60,468 nucleotides of DNA from Mayfieldus sp038040285 (GTDB lineage Bacteria; Actinomycetota; Thermoleophilia; Solirubrobacterales; 70-9), in NCBI GenBank assembly GCA_038040285.1, contig JBBPIN010000014.1, positions 1 through 60,468 of the forward strand, written 5' to 3'. The first letter of the stretch is position 1. The number at the start of each line of letters is the position of its first letter. The notes beneath the pieces were generated by a model. That model did no database searches. It was not told where the DNA came from and saw only the letters and a program-made list of their open reading frames with translations. The translations under genes were made by a program, and so were the position numbers. Below are positions 47,119-55,050 of this stretch, piece by piece.

Positions 47119-48500
47119 TGGAGCTGCGCGCGGATCAGCTCCACCGCACGGTCAAGCTGGAGATGGATGAGGGCCGCGCACGAACGCTGGAGGAGGCCGA
47201 GGCCCTTGCTGCTGGCTACGTACTCCAGCTGCAGATCGGCGCTGGAGCGGAGCAGAGTCCCGCGCTCCAGGCCGCGATCCTCACGGTCGTCAATACGGCA
47301 AGTCGAGCGTTTCTGGGGGGCGTACGGGTCCAGATCGCAGCCGATCCAATGCTGAACGCCGGTTGGGCGAAGAACCTCCATCTCAGCGAGGCGATCGAAA
47401 GCTTCGGGGGAATCATCGTCAAGGAGCCGAGCGAGGAGCACTTGACCTTGATCCTCGGTGATCCGCGAACCCCCGTCCTGGGAGCGATCACCCTCTATCC
47501 GACCTGGGAGGGATGGAGTGGCGGCGTCGTCGAACACCCTGGTGAGCGACTTCAGGAGGACGCCGACTGCTCGCTGGCCGCAGTGCTCGCCAGCGCACTC
47601 GCCGTCAGCGAGGCCTTCCAGCACATCCGCGGCAACCCTGAGGCCGGACGGCGAATGATCGGCTTGTCGCTATGGAGGCCGGAGCTGGATTGGACCGACC
47701 CAGAGTCGTTTGGGCCAGAGATCCACTATCTGCCATCTCAGGCGTGGATTCTTGGACTTGGCCACCTCGGCCAGGCCTACTGCTGGTGCCTCGGTTGCCT
47801 GCCATACGCGGATCCCCGGCAGCTCTTGCTCTATCTGGTGGACTTCGACATTGTCGAGGAGGCCAACGAAAGTACGGGCCTGCTCGTCGATCGCGAATCG
47901 GTCGGGCAGACGAAGACTCGGGCGGTCGCGCGCCGCCTCGAGGAGCTCGGCGTGCAGACCAGGATCAGCGAGCGGGCATTCGATTCACATACCCAAAGGA
48001 CGGCGGACGAGCCGACGCTCGCCCTCGCAGGCTTTGATGATCCGGTGCCCCGACGTGACCTCGAGGACGCGAACTTCGAGCGCGTGATTGATGCTGGCCT
48101 CGGCGCAATGGCGGCGCACTACAACGAGATGCAGGTACACGCGTTCCCGTCCGGCTTGCGCGCACATTCAGCCTTCCGCAGTCAGGTCCAGCCCACCATG
48201 CGTCCAGACCAGGACGCCTACAAGGATCTTGTCGAGCGGCGGGTTGAGGCGGGAGAGACTCATGGCGAGGCCGAGTGCGGGGTACTCGAGATTGCTGGTC
48301 GCACCGTCGGCGCCGCGTTCGTAGGCACTGTCGCTGGGGCTCTCGTCGTAGCCGAAACGCTGCGGATCCTCTGCCGGGGTCCGCGTTACCAGGTGATCGA
48401 TCTGTCCCTGCGCAGCCCCAAGTACCTAGAAGCCATTGCGAACGAGGCACCTGGACCGTTCGTCAATCCCGGGCACGCGCTTGCGGCGCGGCCTGGGTGA
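47118..48500 (+). CDS. E1-like (ThiF-family) activating enzyme
   Basis: A 460-residue protein from ATG 47118. The N-terminal 200 residues are a separate domain without clear similarity (contains V-N-T-A-S-R-A-F, I-E-S-F-G-G-I-I-V). Residues about 205-460 form the ThiF/E1 Rossmann domain: G213-L-G-H-L-G218 nucleotide loop, L-V-D-F-D-I-V-E-E-A-N (Asp that contacts ATP) and T-K-T-R-A-V-A-R-R. Cys387 (E-A-E-C-G-V-L-E-I) lies where the thioester Cys is expected. It would adenylate the C-terminal Gly of the modifier and pass it to the E2-like protein. End of operon; a convergent gene begins 2 bases on. Confidence 0.88.
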   Translation: MELRADQLHRTVKLEMDEGRARTLEEAEALAAGYVLQLQIGAGAEQSPALQAAILTVVNTASRAFLGGVRVQIAADPMLNAGWAKNLHLSEAIESFGGIIVKEPSEEHLTLILGDPRTPVLGAITLYPTWEGWSGGVVEHPGERLQEDADCSLAAVLASALAVSEAFQHIRGNPEAGRRMIGLSLWRPELDWTDPESFGPEIHYLPSQAWILGLGHLGQAYCWCLGCLPYADPRQLLLYLVDFDIVEEANESTGLLVDRESVGQTKTRAVARRLEELGVQTRISERAFDSHTQRTADEPTLALAGFDDPVPRRDLEDANFERVIDAGLGAMAAHYNEMQVHAFPSGLRAHSAFRSQVQPTMRPDQDAYKDLVERRVEAGETHGEAECGVLEIAGRTVGAAFVGTVAGALVVAETLRILCRGPRYQVIDLSLRSPKYLEAIANEAPGPFVNPGHALAARPG

Positions 48501-48501
48501 G

Positions 48502-49131
48502 CTAATCGCCGGTCTGCTCGGCTCGGTACTGCAGAATCAGAGAGTCGGGCTCGATCTGCTCGGTCATGAACGAAACCATCCACTCGCGCAGTGCTCCCAG
48601 CGCATCCTCGGTCAGGCGCAGTCCGCGGTGCGTTCGCAGTAGATCGCGACGGACGGGCTGGGCGTGGTCGAGTCGCGCAAAGCCTTCGGCGAACTGCGGC
48701 GCCTTGCTCGCCGGCAGATAGAAGAGGTTGGCGAAGTCATACACCTGGATGCGGCGGCGGATCTCCTCGGAGTAATTGCTGGCTCCGTAGACGGGCACCG
48801 TCCAGAGCACATCAAGGTGCGTCGGGTGCTTTTCGGGGCGCAGCTCCGATGCTGCTGATCCACCAACGATGATCACCGGTCTGTTTCGTTTGGTTCGCGT
48901 GACCACGGCGGCCTCGGTGGACTCGAGCCGAATACTGTGGATTGGGGGATGGTCGAACACGTCATCGGTTCGCCCGACGATCTCGAAGTCCAGCTCGCGG
49001 TCGTTGTCTTGGTCGACCCGGGTGAATTTGAGGGCGTGTCGCGGGGGCATATAGACGGGCTGATCGGCCCAAATCTGACCAGGCTGATAGCCCTTCTCGG
49101 AAGTCTCGTAGAAGTCGATGACGCCAAACAC
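48502..49131 (-). CDS. Uncharacterised protein coupled to a Panacea-type gene; toxin candidate
   Basis: A 209-residue protein from GTG 49131, 2 bases after the stop of the SocA/Panacea-like gene. Blocks: Y-Q-P-G-Q-I-W-A-D-Q-P-V, A-A-V-V-T-R-T-K-R-N-R-P-V-I-I-V-G-G, L-W-T-V-P-V-Y-G, A-N-L-F-Y-L-P-A-S, and a helical end with L-R-L-T-E-D-A-L-G-A-L-R-E-W. These parallel the 186-aa protein at 44566. The R-P-V-I-I-V-G-G phrase after a beta-strand recalls the RNA-binding cleft region of MazF/PemK toxins, but no catalytic residues can be proposed. Confidence 0.65.
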   Translation of the reverse strand: MFGVIDFYETSEKGYQPGQIWADQPVYMPPRHALKFTRVDQDNDRELDFEIVGRTDDVFDHPPIHSIRLESTEAAVVTRTKRNRPVIIVGGSAASELRPEKHPTHLDVLWTVPVYGASNYSEEIRRRIQVYDFANLFYLPASKAPQFAEGFARLDHAQPVRRDLLRTHRGLRLTEDALGALREWMVSFMTEQIEPDSLILQYRAEQTGD

Positions 49132-49133
49132 GG

Positions 49134-49805
49134 CTATAGGGCCTCATCGATGCGCACCCGGCCTCTACCTCTCACTCCCGGCGACAGATCAGGCGCGGGC
49201 GGGAGATCCGCAGCGGGGAGTCGGGGGGCACGCGCCAGCTGGGCTCGCGACGCGCGCCACACGTCCAAGCCGGCGCGCAGCTGCTCAGACGTCTCGGGCG
49301 GCTGGAGGGCCGGAGCGGGGCGTGGCCTCACACCGGCCTCGGCCGCGGCTGAGAGATCGAGCAGCTGGCCGCGGTGCGCGTCGCGCATCGGCGCTGTGTG
49401 AAAGTACACGTGATCCAGGAGCAAATTGAGCTCCTCGGTGGCCCACCTATCGACGACGTGGTTAATCGTCAGGCTGACCGACGGCGGCCACTCCTCGTCA
49501 TCGGGAATGTCCCTGGCGCCGTTGTAGATGACCGCGTCACCGAAGCCCGATGAGAAGAGGGCCTCTGTCTTCTCTAGGAGCTCGAGCTTCGCTCCGAGTT
49601 CGGCGGCGTAGGGCCCATAGTGCAGGAAACGCCATTTGAGCCCGGTCAATGGCTTGCCGCCACCCTCCGCACGCGCAACGTCGATTAGGTACAGGAGCTT
49701 GACTAGCTTGGTGCGCGTCACCACGGCGCTGCGCATGCGCCCTTTCCCCACCACGTAGCGAATCAGCTCCCCGAGATCCGGAGGCCTTCGAGCGGGCCAC
49801 GGCAT
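49134..49805 (-). CDS. Panacea-domain (SocA-like/DUF4065) putative antitoxin
   Basis: A 223-residue protein. Residues about 10-110 have the Panacea pattern: L-G-E-L-I-R-Y-V-V-G-K, T-K-L-V-K-L-L-Y-L-I-D-V-A-R, G-L-K-W-R-F-L-H-Y-G-P-Y-A, and later I-N-H-V-V-D-R-W-A-T-E-E-L-N. Panacea proteins neutralise diverse partner toxins encoded next to them. The C-terminal 90 residues are proline/arginine-rich and likely disordered, possibly providing toxin specificity. The downstream partner is encoded 2 bases after its stop. Confidence 0.75.
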   Translation of the reverse strand: MPWPARRPPDLGELIRYVVGKGRMRSAVVTRTKLVKLLYLIDVARAEGGGKPLTGLKWRFLHYGPYAAELGAKLELLEKTEALFSSGFGDAVIYNGARDIPDDEEWPPSVSLTINHVVDRWATEELNLLLDHVYFHTAPMRDAHRGQLLDLSAAAEAGVRPRPAPALQPPETSEQLRAGLDVWRASRAQLARAPRLPAADLPPAPDLSPGVRGRGRVRIDEAL

Positions 49806-50017
49806 CCGCTAGATGGTACGGAAGCTCAAGGTGAACGTTCTGAATGCGCTCCCCATGCGGGAAGCGCCCACTCTTCCTTTCCCGCGAGGAGCAGTAGCTG
49901 TTGGCGCAACGGGCACCAGACCGGAGGAACCCATAGCGATTCGAGCCACCAATGGGTCGACTAGCCCGACGTCCATCCACTTGATGCTCCGTCCGCGGAC
50001 TGAGTACCTTCGTTTCG

Positions 50018-51364
50018 ATGTCGCAGCAGACGAGTATCTGGGAGAAGGTCAATTTCGAGATCGTCAGGGAGGCCGAGTCAGGCGATGGCACCAATGCCGA
50101 GCCGTGGCAGAAACCTGACTGGCTTAAGGCCTGGCAGCGCAGGCGCCCGTATATCGATGCGCTGGCGTCCGTGCTCTGGCTCTACATCATCCTGAAGGCG
50201 TTTGTAAGCGACGTTGATCGCGAGATCGCAAAAGCTGTTGGTGCCGAGTCGCTTGCTGATTACCGCTTCTTTTTCTTCCTAGCCATCGTGGCTCTTGTCG
50301 CGCTACTCGTGCGACGTCCGCGACGCGTCTTCATTGCGCTCGCGTACATCGCGTTCTTCCCGCTTGTTCTGGTGTTCTTCAGGCTGCCGATAGCGCTCGT
50401 GAAAACGAAAAGCTGGATTGCTTTTCTGACAGCTACAAATGTCGTGTCTGCGGTGGTATTGAATCTCCGCAGCCTGATCCTTGGATTTGCTGCTGGCGCT
50501 CTCGGGACCCTGGTCATAGTCATCTCAAGCTGGCACGCATTGCTGATGATGGGCGCCATCACCATTGCCGCGCTGCTCGGCGTGTCGTATTGGCGAACCA
50601 TCAAATTCTCGCTCAGGCCTGCGCGCTTCCTGCAAATGCAGCAACGTGCCATCCAACGCATAGTTGACGGCGACGGCCTCCGCCAGCTAGTGGCTGTCAA
50701 CGAAGCGCTGCGCAGTGAGCAGATCGAGCGGTTTGACGAAGAGCAGCAGCAGACCTTCGTCAACAAGCTTGGCACCAGCGTTCTGGCGCATCGATGCCTC
50801 TACTTGTGGGCGTATGAGTTGGATCGATATCGGCGAAGCGGGGTTCCAGTTCTCTTCAATCTCTTGGCCTACGTGGGTCTGCTTGCCCAGACGGTCTTCA
50901 GCCTTACCTTGATCAATTACGCGGTCTACAAGATTGACGGTGCGGCGTTCTCTTTCGTTCACACTCCGTCAATCTGGGTGTTTGCGCGGTACTCGATTAG
51001 CTCGCTCTACGGAAGCGAGATTGCCGCGCTCCAGCCACAGAGCGATCTCGCGAACATCCTGGTGGTCCTTAGCTTTCTAGCCGGGGTCATTCTGCTCGCA
51101 GGCGGTGCCTATTCCGTCTTCATGGGTGTTCGAGCGAGGACCAACGACGCGGCTGCTCAAGAAACGATTGATCGCATAAGAGCTCAGGGGCGCCGGCTTG
51201 CTGAGCTGCACAAGGAGGAATACGAGGTCAGCGTAGATGAGGCGGCGCAGCGTCTTGAGGACTTGCGGTTCGCCCTAATGGGACTCATTGAATACGTGAC
51301 ATCTCGTGTCCCAGCGGACTTTGGTTGGGACGAGGCGAGAGATAGATCGCCTCGCGCTTCCTGA
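50018..51364 (+). CDS. Large membrane protein of unknown function
   Basis: A 448-residue protein with about eight hydrophobic segments (roughly 50-65, 83-98, 103-121, 133-150, 152-172, 175-190, 270-292 and 340-362) and a C-terminal cytoplasmic-looking helical tail with A-A-Q-R-L-E-D-L-R-F-A-L. Codon use is less GC-biased than in the backbone (more A/T in third positions), consistent with a different origin. It lies alone between the Panacea module and the nuclease gene. No family recognised. Confidence 0.7.
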   Translation: MSQQTSIWEKVNFEIVREAESGDGTNAEPWQKPDWLKAWQRRRPYIDALASVLWLYIILKAFVSDVDREIAKAVGAESLADYRFFFFLAIVALVALLVRRPRRVFIALAYIAFFPLVLVFFRLPIALVKTKSWIAFLTATNVVSAVVLNLRSLILGFAAGALGTLVIVISSWHALLMMGAITIAALLGVSYWRTIKFSLRPARFLQMQQRAIQRIVDGDGLRQLVAVNEALRSEQIERFDEEQQQTFVNKLGTSVLAHRCLYLWAYELDRYRRSGVPVLFNLLAYVGLLAQTVFSLTLINYAVYKIDGAAFSFVHTPSIWVFARYSISSLYGSEIAALQPQSDLANILVVLSFLAGVILLAGGAYSVFMGVRARTNDAAAQETIDRIRAQGRRLAELHKEEYEVSVDEAAQRLEDLRFALMGLIEYVTSRVPADFGWDEARDRSPRAS

Positions 51365-51775
51365 CGACCGTCGGCTTCTTCCTCCGCTTTCCCCTTCGCG
51401 TGAAAGCGGCAGCGCAGACGCTGGGTGAAGCGAGCCGCATCCCTCTTGAATCGCCGGACAGCGGCATGTTCGGCGGGTGATCAACTGGCTCTATCTGTGG
51501 GCCAATGCAGGTCAACGAAGCCCGTTCTGGCCCACTTTTATTCCCCCGACGCCCAGCTCCTGGTCGTCATGTTGCGTCGCCTGCGGCGGACCGCTGAGCT
51601 AGCGATGAAGGTCCCGCGGGCATAAGGCGACAGGACCTTCTCGAAACCGCCAACCTCAGTTTCCGGAGCTCCGACAGGCAGAGCGCGGATCGTCCTAAGG
51701 TCGGTTATTCCTCGCACACCGAGTCCTGCGGCCCTTTGAGTGACGGTTTCCGGACCTAGCGCGGGACTAGCCTGA
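51365..51775. other. Non-coding stretch with a terminator-like inverted repeat
   Basis: 411 bases between the membrane protein and the RecB-like nuclease without a convincing gene; short frames exist but lack ribosome-binding sites. GTGGGCCA (51497-51504) pairs with TGGCCCAC (51528-51535) followed by TTTTATT, a terminator-like arrangement with a long 23-base loop. No other feature noted. Confidence 0.4.
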
Positions 51776-53269
51776 ATGCTCATGCCCCGGCGCGTGGTCG
51801 CAACTGACTTCTTCGGTTACTTCCGACCGTCGGAATGCGAGCTGCGGGTCTGGCTTCGAGCCGCCGGCGTTGAAGAGTCCCCGCCGGGTCCCTTCGCCAA
51901 GCTTCTCATGCGGCTTGGCCAGGAGCATGAGGAGCGACATCTCAAAGCATTTCCCGTGCACCTTGACTTGGGGGGTGGGAGCATTGCGGAGAGGGCACTC
52001 AGCACCAGGGAGGCGGTCGCCCGCGGGGAGCCGGTCATCTACCAGGGCGCGCTGAGGGCTCAGACCCAGCTAGGCGGCGAGCAGGTCGAGGTCGTCGGCG
52101 TCCCCGATTTCCTCATCCTGACGCCGTTCGGCTACGCGATCCGGGACTCCAAGCTTGCTCGCCGCATATCTAGGGGTCATCCGGAGATCGAGCTGCAGCT
52201 AGAGCTTTACGGGTGGCTCTACGAGCAGACTTTCCGAGAGCGGCCCGTCTCACTCCAGGTCCATAACGGCGTGGACGAGATCGCCGTCATTCCCTATCAG
52301 GGGGGCGGTCCGGCGCTCGCGATGCTGGAACGGATCATCGGGCTCCGTACCCGGGCGGACCCGCCGCCGCTTGCGGTGGGCTGGTCGAAGTGCTCCGGAT
52401 GCGGCTACTTCGGGCGGTGCTGGCCCGAGGCCGAGAAGGCTCGCGACGTCGGCCTCCTGCCCGGCGTGGATCTCGGTCTCGCCTCGGAACTCCGCGGGAT
52501 GGGGGCGGGCACGATTCAGAGCCTGCGTACGAGATTCGACGTGAGTCGTCTGGCGGGGATCGAGCGTCCCTGGGGAAGGAAGCGAATGAAGGTGGGCGAG
52601 GTGGTGAGCCGGCGGGTCCTCGCGGGAGCACAGGCTTTCGATGAGGGGCGCCCGGTGATCTTGAGCGAACCGGCCATTGCCCAATCGCCGAACTACGTCA
52701 TGTTCGACCTGGAGGGCATGCCTCCGCAACTGGACGAGCTGGAGAAGGTGTACCTGTGGGGGCTGCAGGTCTTCGGAGAGCGGACCGGGCCGTTCCGGGG
52801 AGCGCTGGCCGAGGCGGGGCCGAAAGGTGACGCGCACGGGTGGGAAGCGTTCCTTCGCGAGTCGGAATCGCTTCTTGGGCACCACGGGGAGATTCCGTTC
52901 GTGCATTGGGGAAGCTACGAACGATCGAAGCTCGATCTCTATATCGATAGGCACGGCGACCCCGAGGGAACAGCGGAGCGCGTCAAGGCAAATCTCCTCG
53001 ACCTGCTGCCGATCACGCAGGAGGCAGTGGCGCTGCCGCTTCCGAGCTATTCCCTGAAGCTGGTCGAGGGTGTGGTGGGATTCGAGCGCACCCTGGACGA
53101 ATACGGCGGCGACTGGTCAATGGCTCGATACATCGAGGCGACGGAAACCTCGGACGAAGGCCTGCGCGAACAAATCATCGAGGAGATCCTGGCGTATAAC
53201 CGCGAGGACCTGGAGGCGACCTGGGCGGTCCTATGCTGGCTTCGGTCGCTGCCGGGACGGTGCGAGTGA
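51776..53269 (+). CDS. TM0106-family RecB-like nuclease with RNase-H-like domain
   Basis: A 497-residue protein. The N-terminal RecB/Cas4-like part has V-G-V-P-D-F-L-I and A-I-R-D-S-K-L-A (PD-(D/E)XK core), and a four-cysteine iron-sulfur pattern at C21, C206, C209 and C215 (C-S-G-C-G-Y-F-G-R-C-W). The C-terminal part (about 300-497) is an RNase-H-like/DEDD region: V-M-F-D-L-E-G-M-P, H-W-G-S-Y-E-R-S-K-L-D, and Y-N-R-E-D-L-E-A-T-W. The family has been linked to DNA repair or defence. Start ATG 51776 or 51782. It ends 3 bases before the convergent winged-helix frame. Confidence 0.82.
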   Translation: MLMPRRVVATDFFGYFRPSECELRVWLRAAGVEESPPGPFAKLLMRLGQEHEERHLKAFPVHLDLGGGSIAERALSTREAVARGEPVIYQGALRAQTQLGGEQVEVVGVPDFLILTPFGYAIRDSKLARRISRGHPEIELQLELYGWLYEQTFRERPVSLQVHNGVDEIAVIPYQGGGPALAMLERIIGLRTRADPPPLAVGWSKCSGCGYFGRCWPEAEKARDVGLLPGVDLGLASELRGMGAGTIQSLRTRFDVSRLAGIERPWGRKRMKVGEVVSRRVLAGAQAFDEGRPVILSEPAIAQSPNYVMFDLEGMPPQLDELEKVYLWGLQVFGERTGPFRGALAEAGPKGDAHGWEAFLRESESLLGHHGEIPFVHWGSYERSKLDLYIDRHGDPEGTAERVKANLLDLLPITQEAVALPLPSYSLKLVEGVVGFERTLDEYGGDWSMARYIEATETSDEGLREQIIEEILAYNREDLEATWAVLCWLRSLPGRCE

Positions 53270-53272
53270 GGG

Positions 53273-53584
53273 CTACGAGCGCCCCGCTCTGTCCGTGACC
53301 TCTTCCAGCAATTCGGTCGCGAGCTGCCAGAAGCGGCTCGGCTTGCGTCGGTAGTACTGCTGGCGCTGCCCTTCGACGCGCTCGAGGCGCTCAAGAAGGC
53401 CCGCAGTCTCAAAATGACGGAGCTCGGCCTGAACCTGGTTGTCAGCGACGTTGAGGGCTTTCGCGATCTCGCGGGCGTACGTGATCTCGGAGCCGGTCGC
53501 GATCGCTGCGGCCGTCTCGAGGCGATAGCGGCTGCCGAGAAGGGTCTTCGAAACTGCGCGCGCGTGTTCGGTCTGACCGGCGAC
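53273..53584 (-). CDS. Winged-helix DNA-binding protein without a canonical start codon
   Basis: A 103-codon frame bounded by TAG stops at both ends. It encodes S-R-Y-R-L-E-T-A-A-A-I-A-T-G-S-E-I-T-Y-A, R-E-I-A-K-A-L-N-V-A-D-N-Q-V-Q-A-E-L (HTH) and R-H-F-E-T-A-G-L-L-E-R-L-E-R-V-E-G (wing), then a helical end. This is a good ArsR-like winged helix. Yet the frame contains no ATG, GTG or TTG before the HTH; its first codon is GTC right after a TAG at 53585-53587. A nearby ATG (at 53612, reverse) is in another frame and stops after seven codons. It is divergent from the methyltransferase gene, whose promoter it could regulate. Confidence 0.6.
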   Translation of the reverse strand, partial: VAGQTEHARAVSKTLLGSRYRLETAAAIATGSEITYAREIAKALNVADNQVQAELRHFETAGLLERLERVEGQRQQYYRRKPSRFWQLATELLEEVTDRAGRS

Positions 53585-53603
53585 CTAGCTAACTTATAGA
53601 AAC

Positions 53604-55013
53604 GTGAAACATGAAACGAAAAACCGCTCCCGCGGGAGGGCCGGCCGCGGGCGCACAAGGGCGAGCGCGACAGCCGGTGACGGCAGGGTCTCCGATGCCC
53701 CGGACGTGAATCTCGAGGTGCTTCGTCGGAGGGTCTTGAAGTACACGCGCGCGGCGAACGCAGACTTACGGCAGGCGGCGCGCAACCTGGGACGTCGAGT
53801 CGCGCGAAGCCTGGACTCGCATTGGACGGCGGGGCGTGAGGGCGAAGGTCCGATCGACGTTGTCGACCTGTTCAGCGGCTGCGGCGGCATGTCGGCGGGG
53901 TTCCAGGCGATCAACGGGGCAGTGCCCGCTTATCGACTGCTGCTCGCCGTTGACATCGACGAGGTCGCGAACGCGACGTACGAGCGAAACCTGGGGATGG
54001 CCCCGATAGCCGCTGACGTCAACGAATACGCGGACGATCCGTCGCAGCTGAGAAGTGTCCTGCGCTCACGCGGACGGCGGCGCTCGAGACCGCTGGTGAT
54101 GATCGGCTGCGCACCCTGTCAAGGGTTCTCCTCCCACAGGAACGGGGAGGGCACCGGGGATTCCCGGAACTCGCTGTTCGGCTCCTTCGCGCAAGTCGCC
54201 GCGGCGCTGAAGCCGGACGCCGTGGTGGTCGAGAACGTCCCCGAGCTCTTTACGGAGCGTTATTGGCCTCACGTGGAGTTCGCTCGAAGCGTCCTTATGG
54301 ACGCGGGGTACCGCGTGCACCTGTCGATCCACAACATGGCGGAGTTCGGGGTGCCGCAGGAGCGCTTCCGGGCACTGATGCTGGCGATGCGAAGGCCGGT
54401 CGCGCAGTTCGGCGGCCATCTGAGCCGGGACCGATTTCGTACGACGCGGGACGCGATCGCGGCGCTGCCGGAGATCTCGGCGGGAGAGCATCACCGGGAC
54501 GACCCGATGCACTACACCGCGCACCACCGCGAATCGACGCTCGAAACCATTCGGGCCGTGCCGAAGGACGGCGGAAACAGGCCAGCCGACGTTGGACCGG
54601 CGTGCCTGCGTCGCGTCGAGAAGCGGCAGGGGAAGCCAGCCTACGAGGACGTATACGGACGGCTTCGATGGGATCGCCCCGCCGTGACGATCACGAACTA
54701 CGCCCGCAATCCCGCGAGCGGAAGGTATGTGCACCCCGAGCAGGACCGCGGCCTGTCGGTGAGGGAGGGAGCGTTGCTGCAGTCATTCCCCGCCGAGTAC
54801 CACTTCGAGGGCGGGCTGGATCCGTCGTTTCGGCAGATCGGGAACGCCGTTCCGCCGGTGTTCGCGGCGCAGTTGGCCGCGTACGTTCTCGGCGAGGTGC
54901 TAGCCGTGGAGGAGCCGACGGACGTGCTGCCCGAAGGTCTACGAGAGCCGGTCGGGGTGTCTTTCTCGCGGTTGATCCCCGCGCTCAAGTCGGGCTCCCG
55001 CTTGCTCGCTTAG
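53604..55013 (+). CDS. DNA (cytosine-5) methyltransferase 1
   Basis: A 469-residue m5C methyltransferase. Visible motifs: I (V-D-L-F-S-G-C-G-G-M-S-A-G-F), IV with catalytic Cys172 (G-C-A-P-C-Q-G-F-S-S), VI (V-V-E-N-V-P), VIII-like Q-E-R-F-R-A, and IX/X (S-F-P...I-G-N-A-V-P-P). The first 90 residues are an additional basic region. GTG 53604. It starts a same-strand run of six genes, all restriction-modification related. Confidence 0.93.
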   Translation: MKHETKNRSRGRAGRGRTRASATAGDGRVSDAPDVNLEVLRRRVLKYTRAANADLRQAARNLGRRVARSLDSHWTAGREGEGPIDVVDLFSGCGGMSAGFQAINGAVPAYRLLLAVDIDEVANATYERNLGMAPIAADVNEYADDPSQLRSVLRSRGRRRSRPLVMIGCAPCQGFSSHRNGEGTGDSRNSLFGSFAQVAAALKPDAVVVENVPELFTERYWPHVEFARSVLMDAGYRVHLSIHNMAEFGVPQERFRALMLAMRRPVAQFGGHLSRDRFRTTRDAIAALPEISAGEHHRDDPMHYTAHHRESTLETIRAVPKDGGNRPADVGPACLRRVEKRQGKPAYEDVYGRLRWDRPAVTITNYARNPASGRYVHPEQDRGLSVREGALLQSFPAEYHFEGGLDPSFRQIGNAVPPVFAAQLAAYVLGEVLAVEEPTDVLPEGLREPVGVSFSRLIPALKSGSRLLA

Positions 55014-55050
55014 GCGAATTTACGGCAGGCTCACCGCATACAGTGGACGC

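Noticed and set aside
53047..53658. A 203-codon reverse frame with an ATG/GTG start over the winged-helix region
   Set aside because: Its translation is Ser/Arg-rich and featureless, while the neighbouring reverse frame (53273-53584) encodes a clear winged helix, so this one is a shadow.
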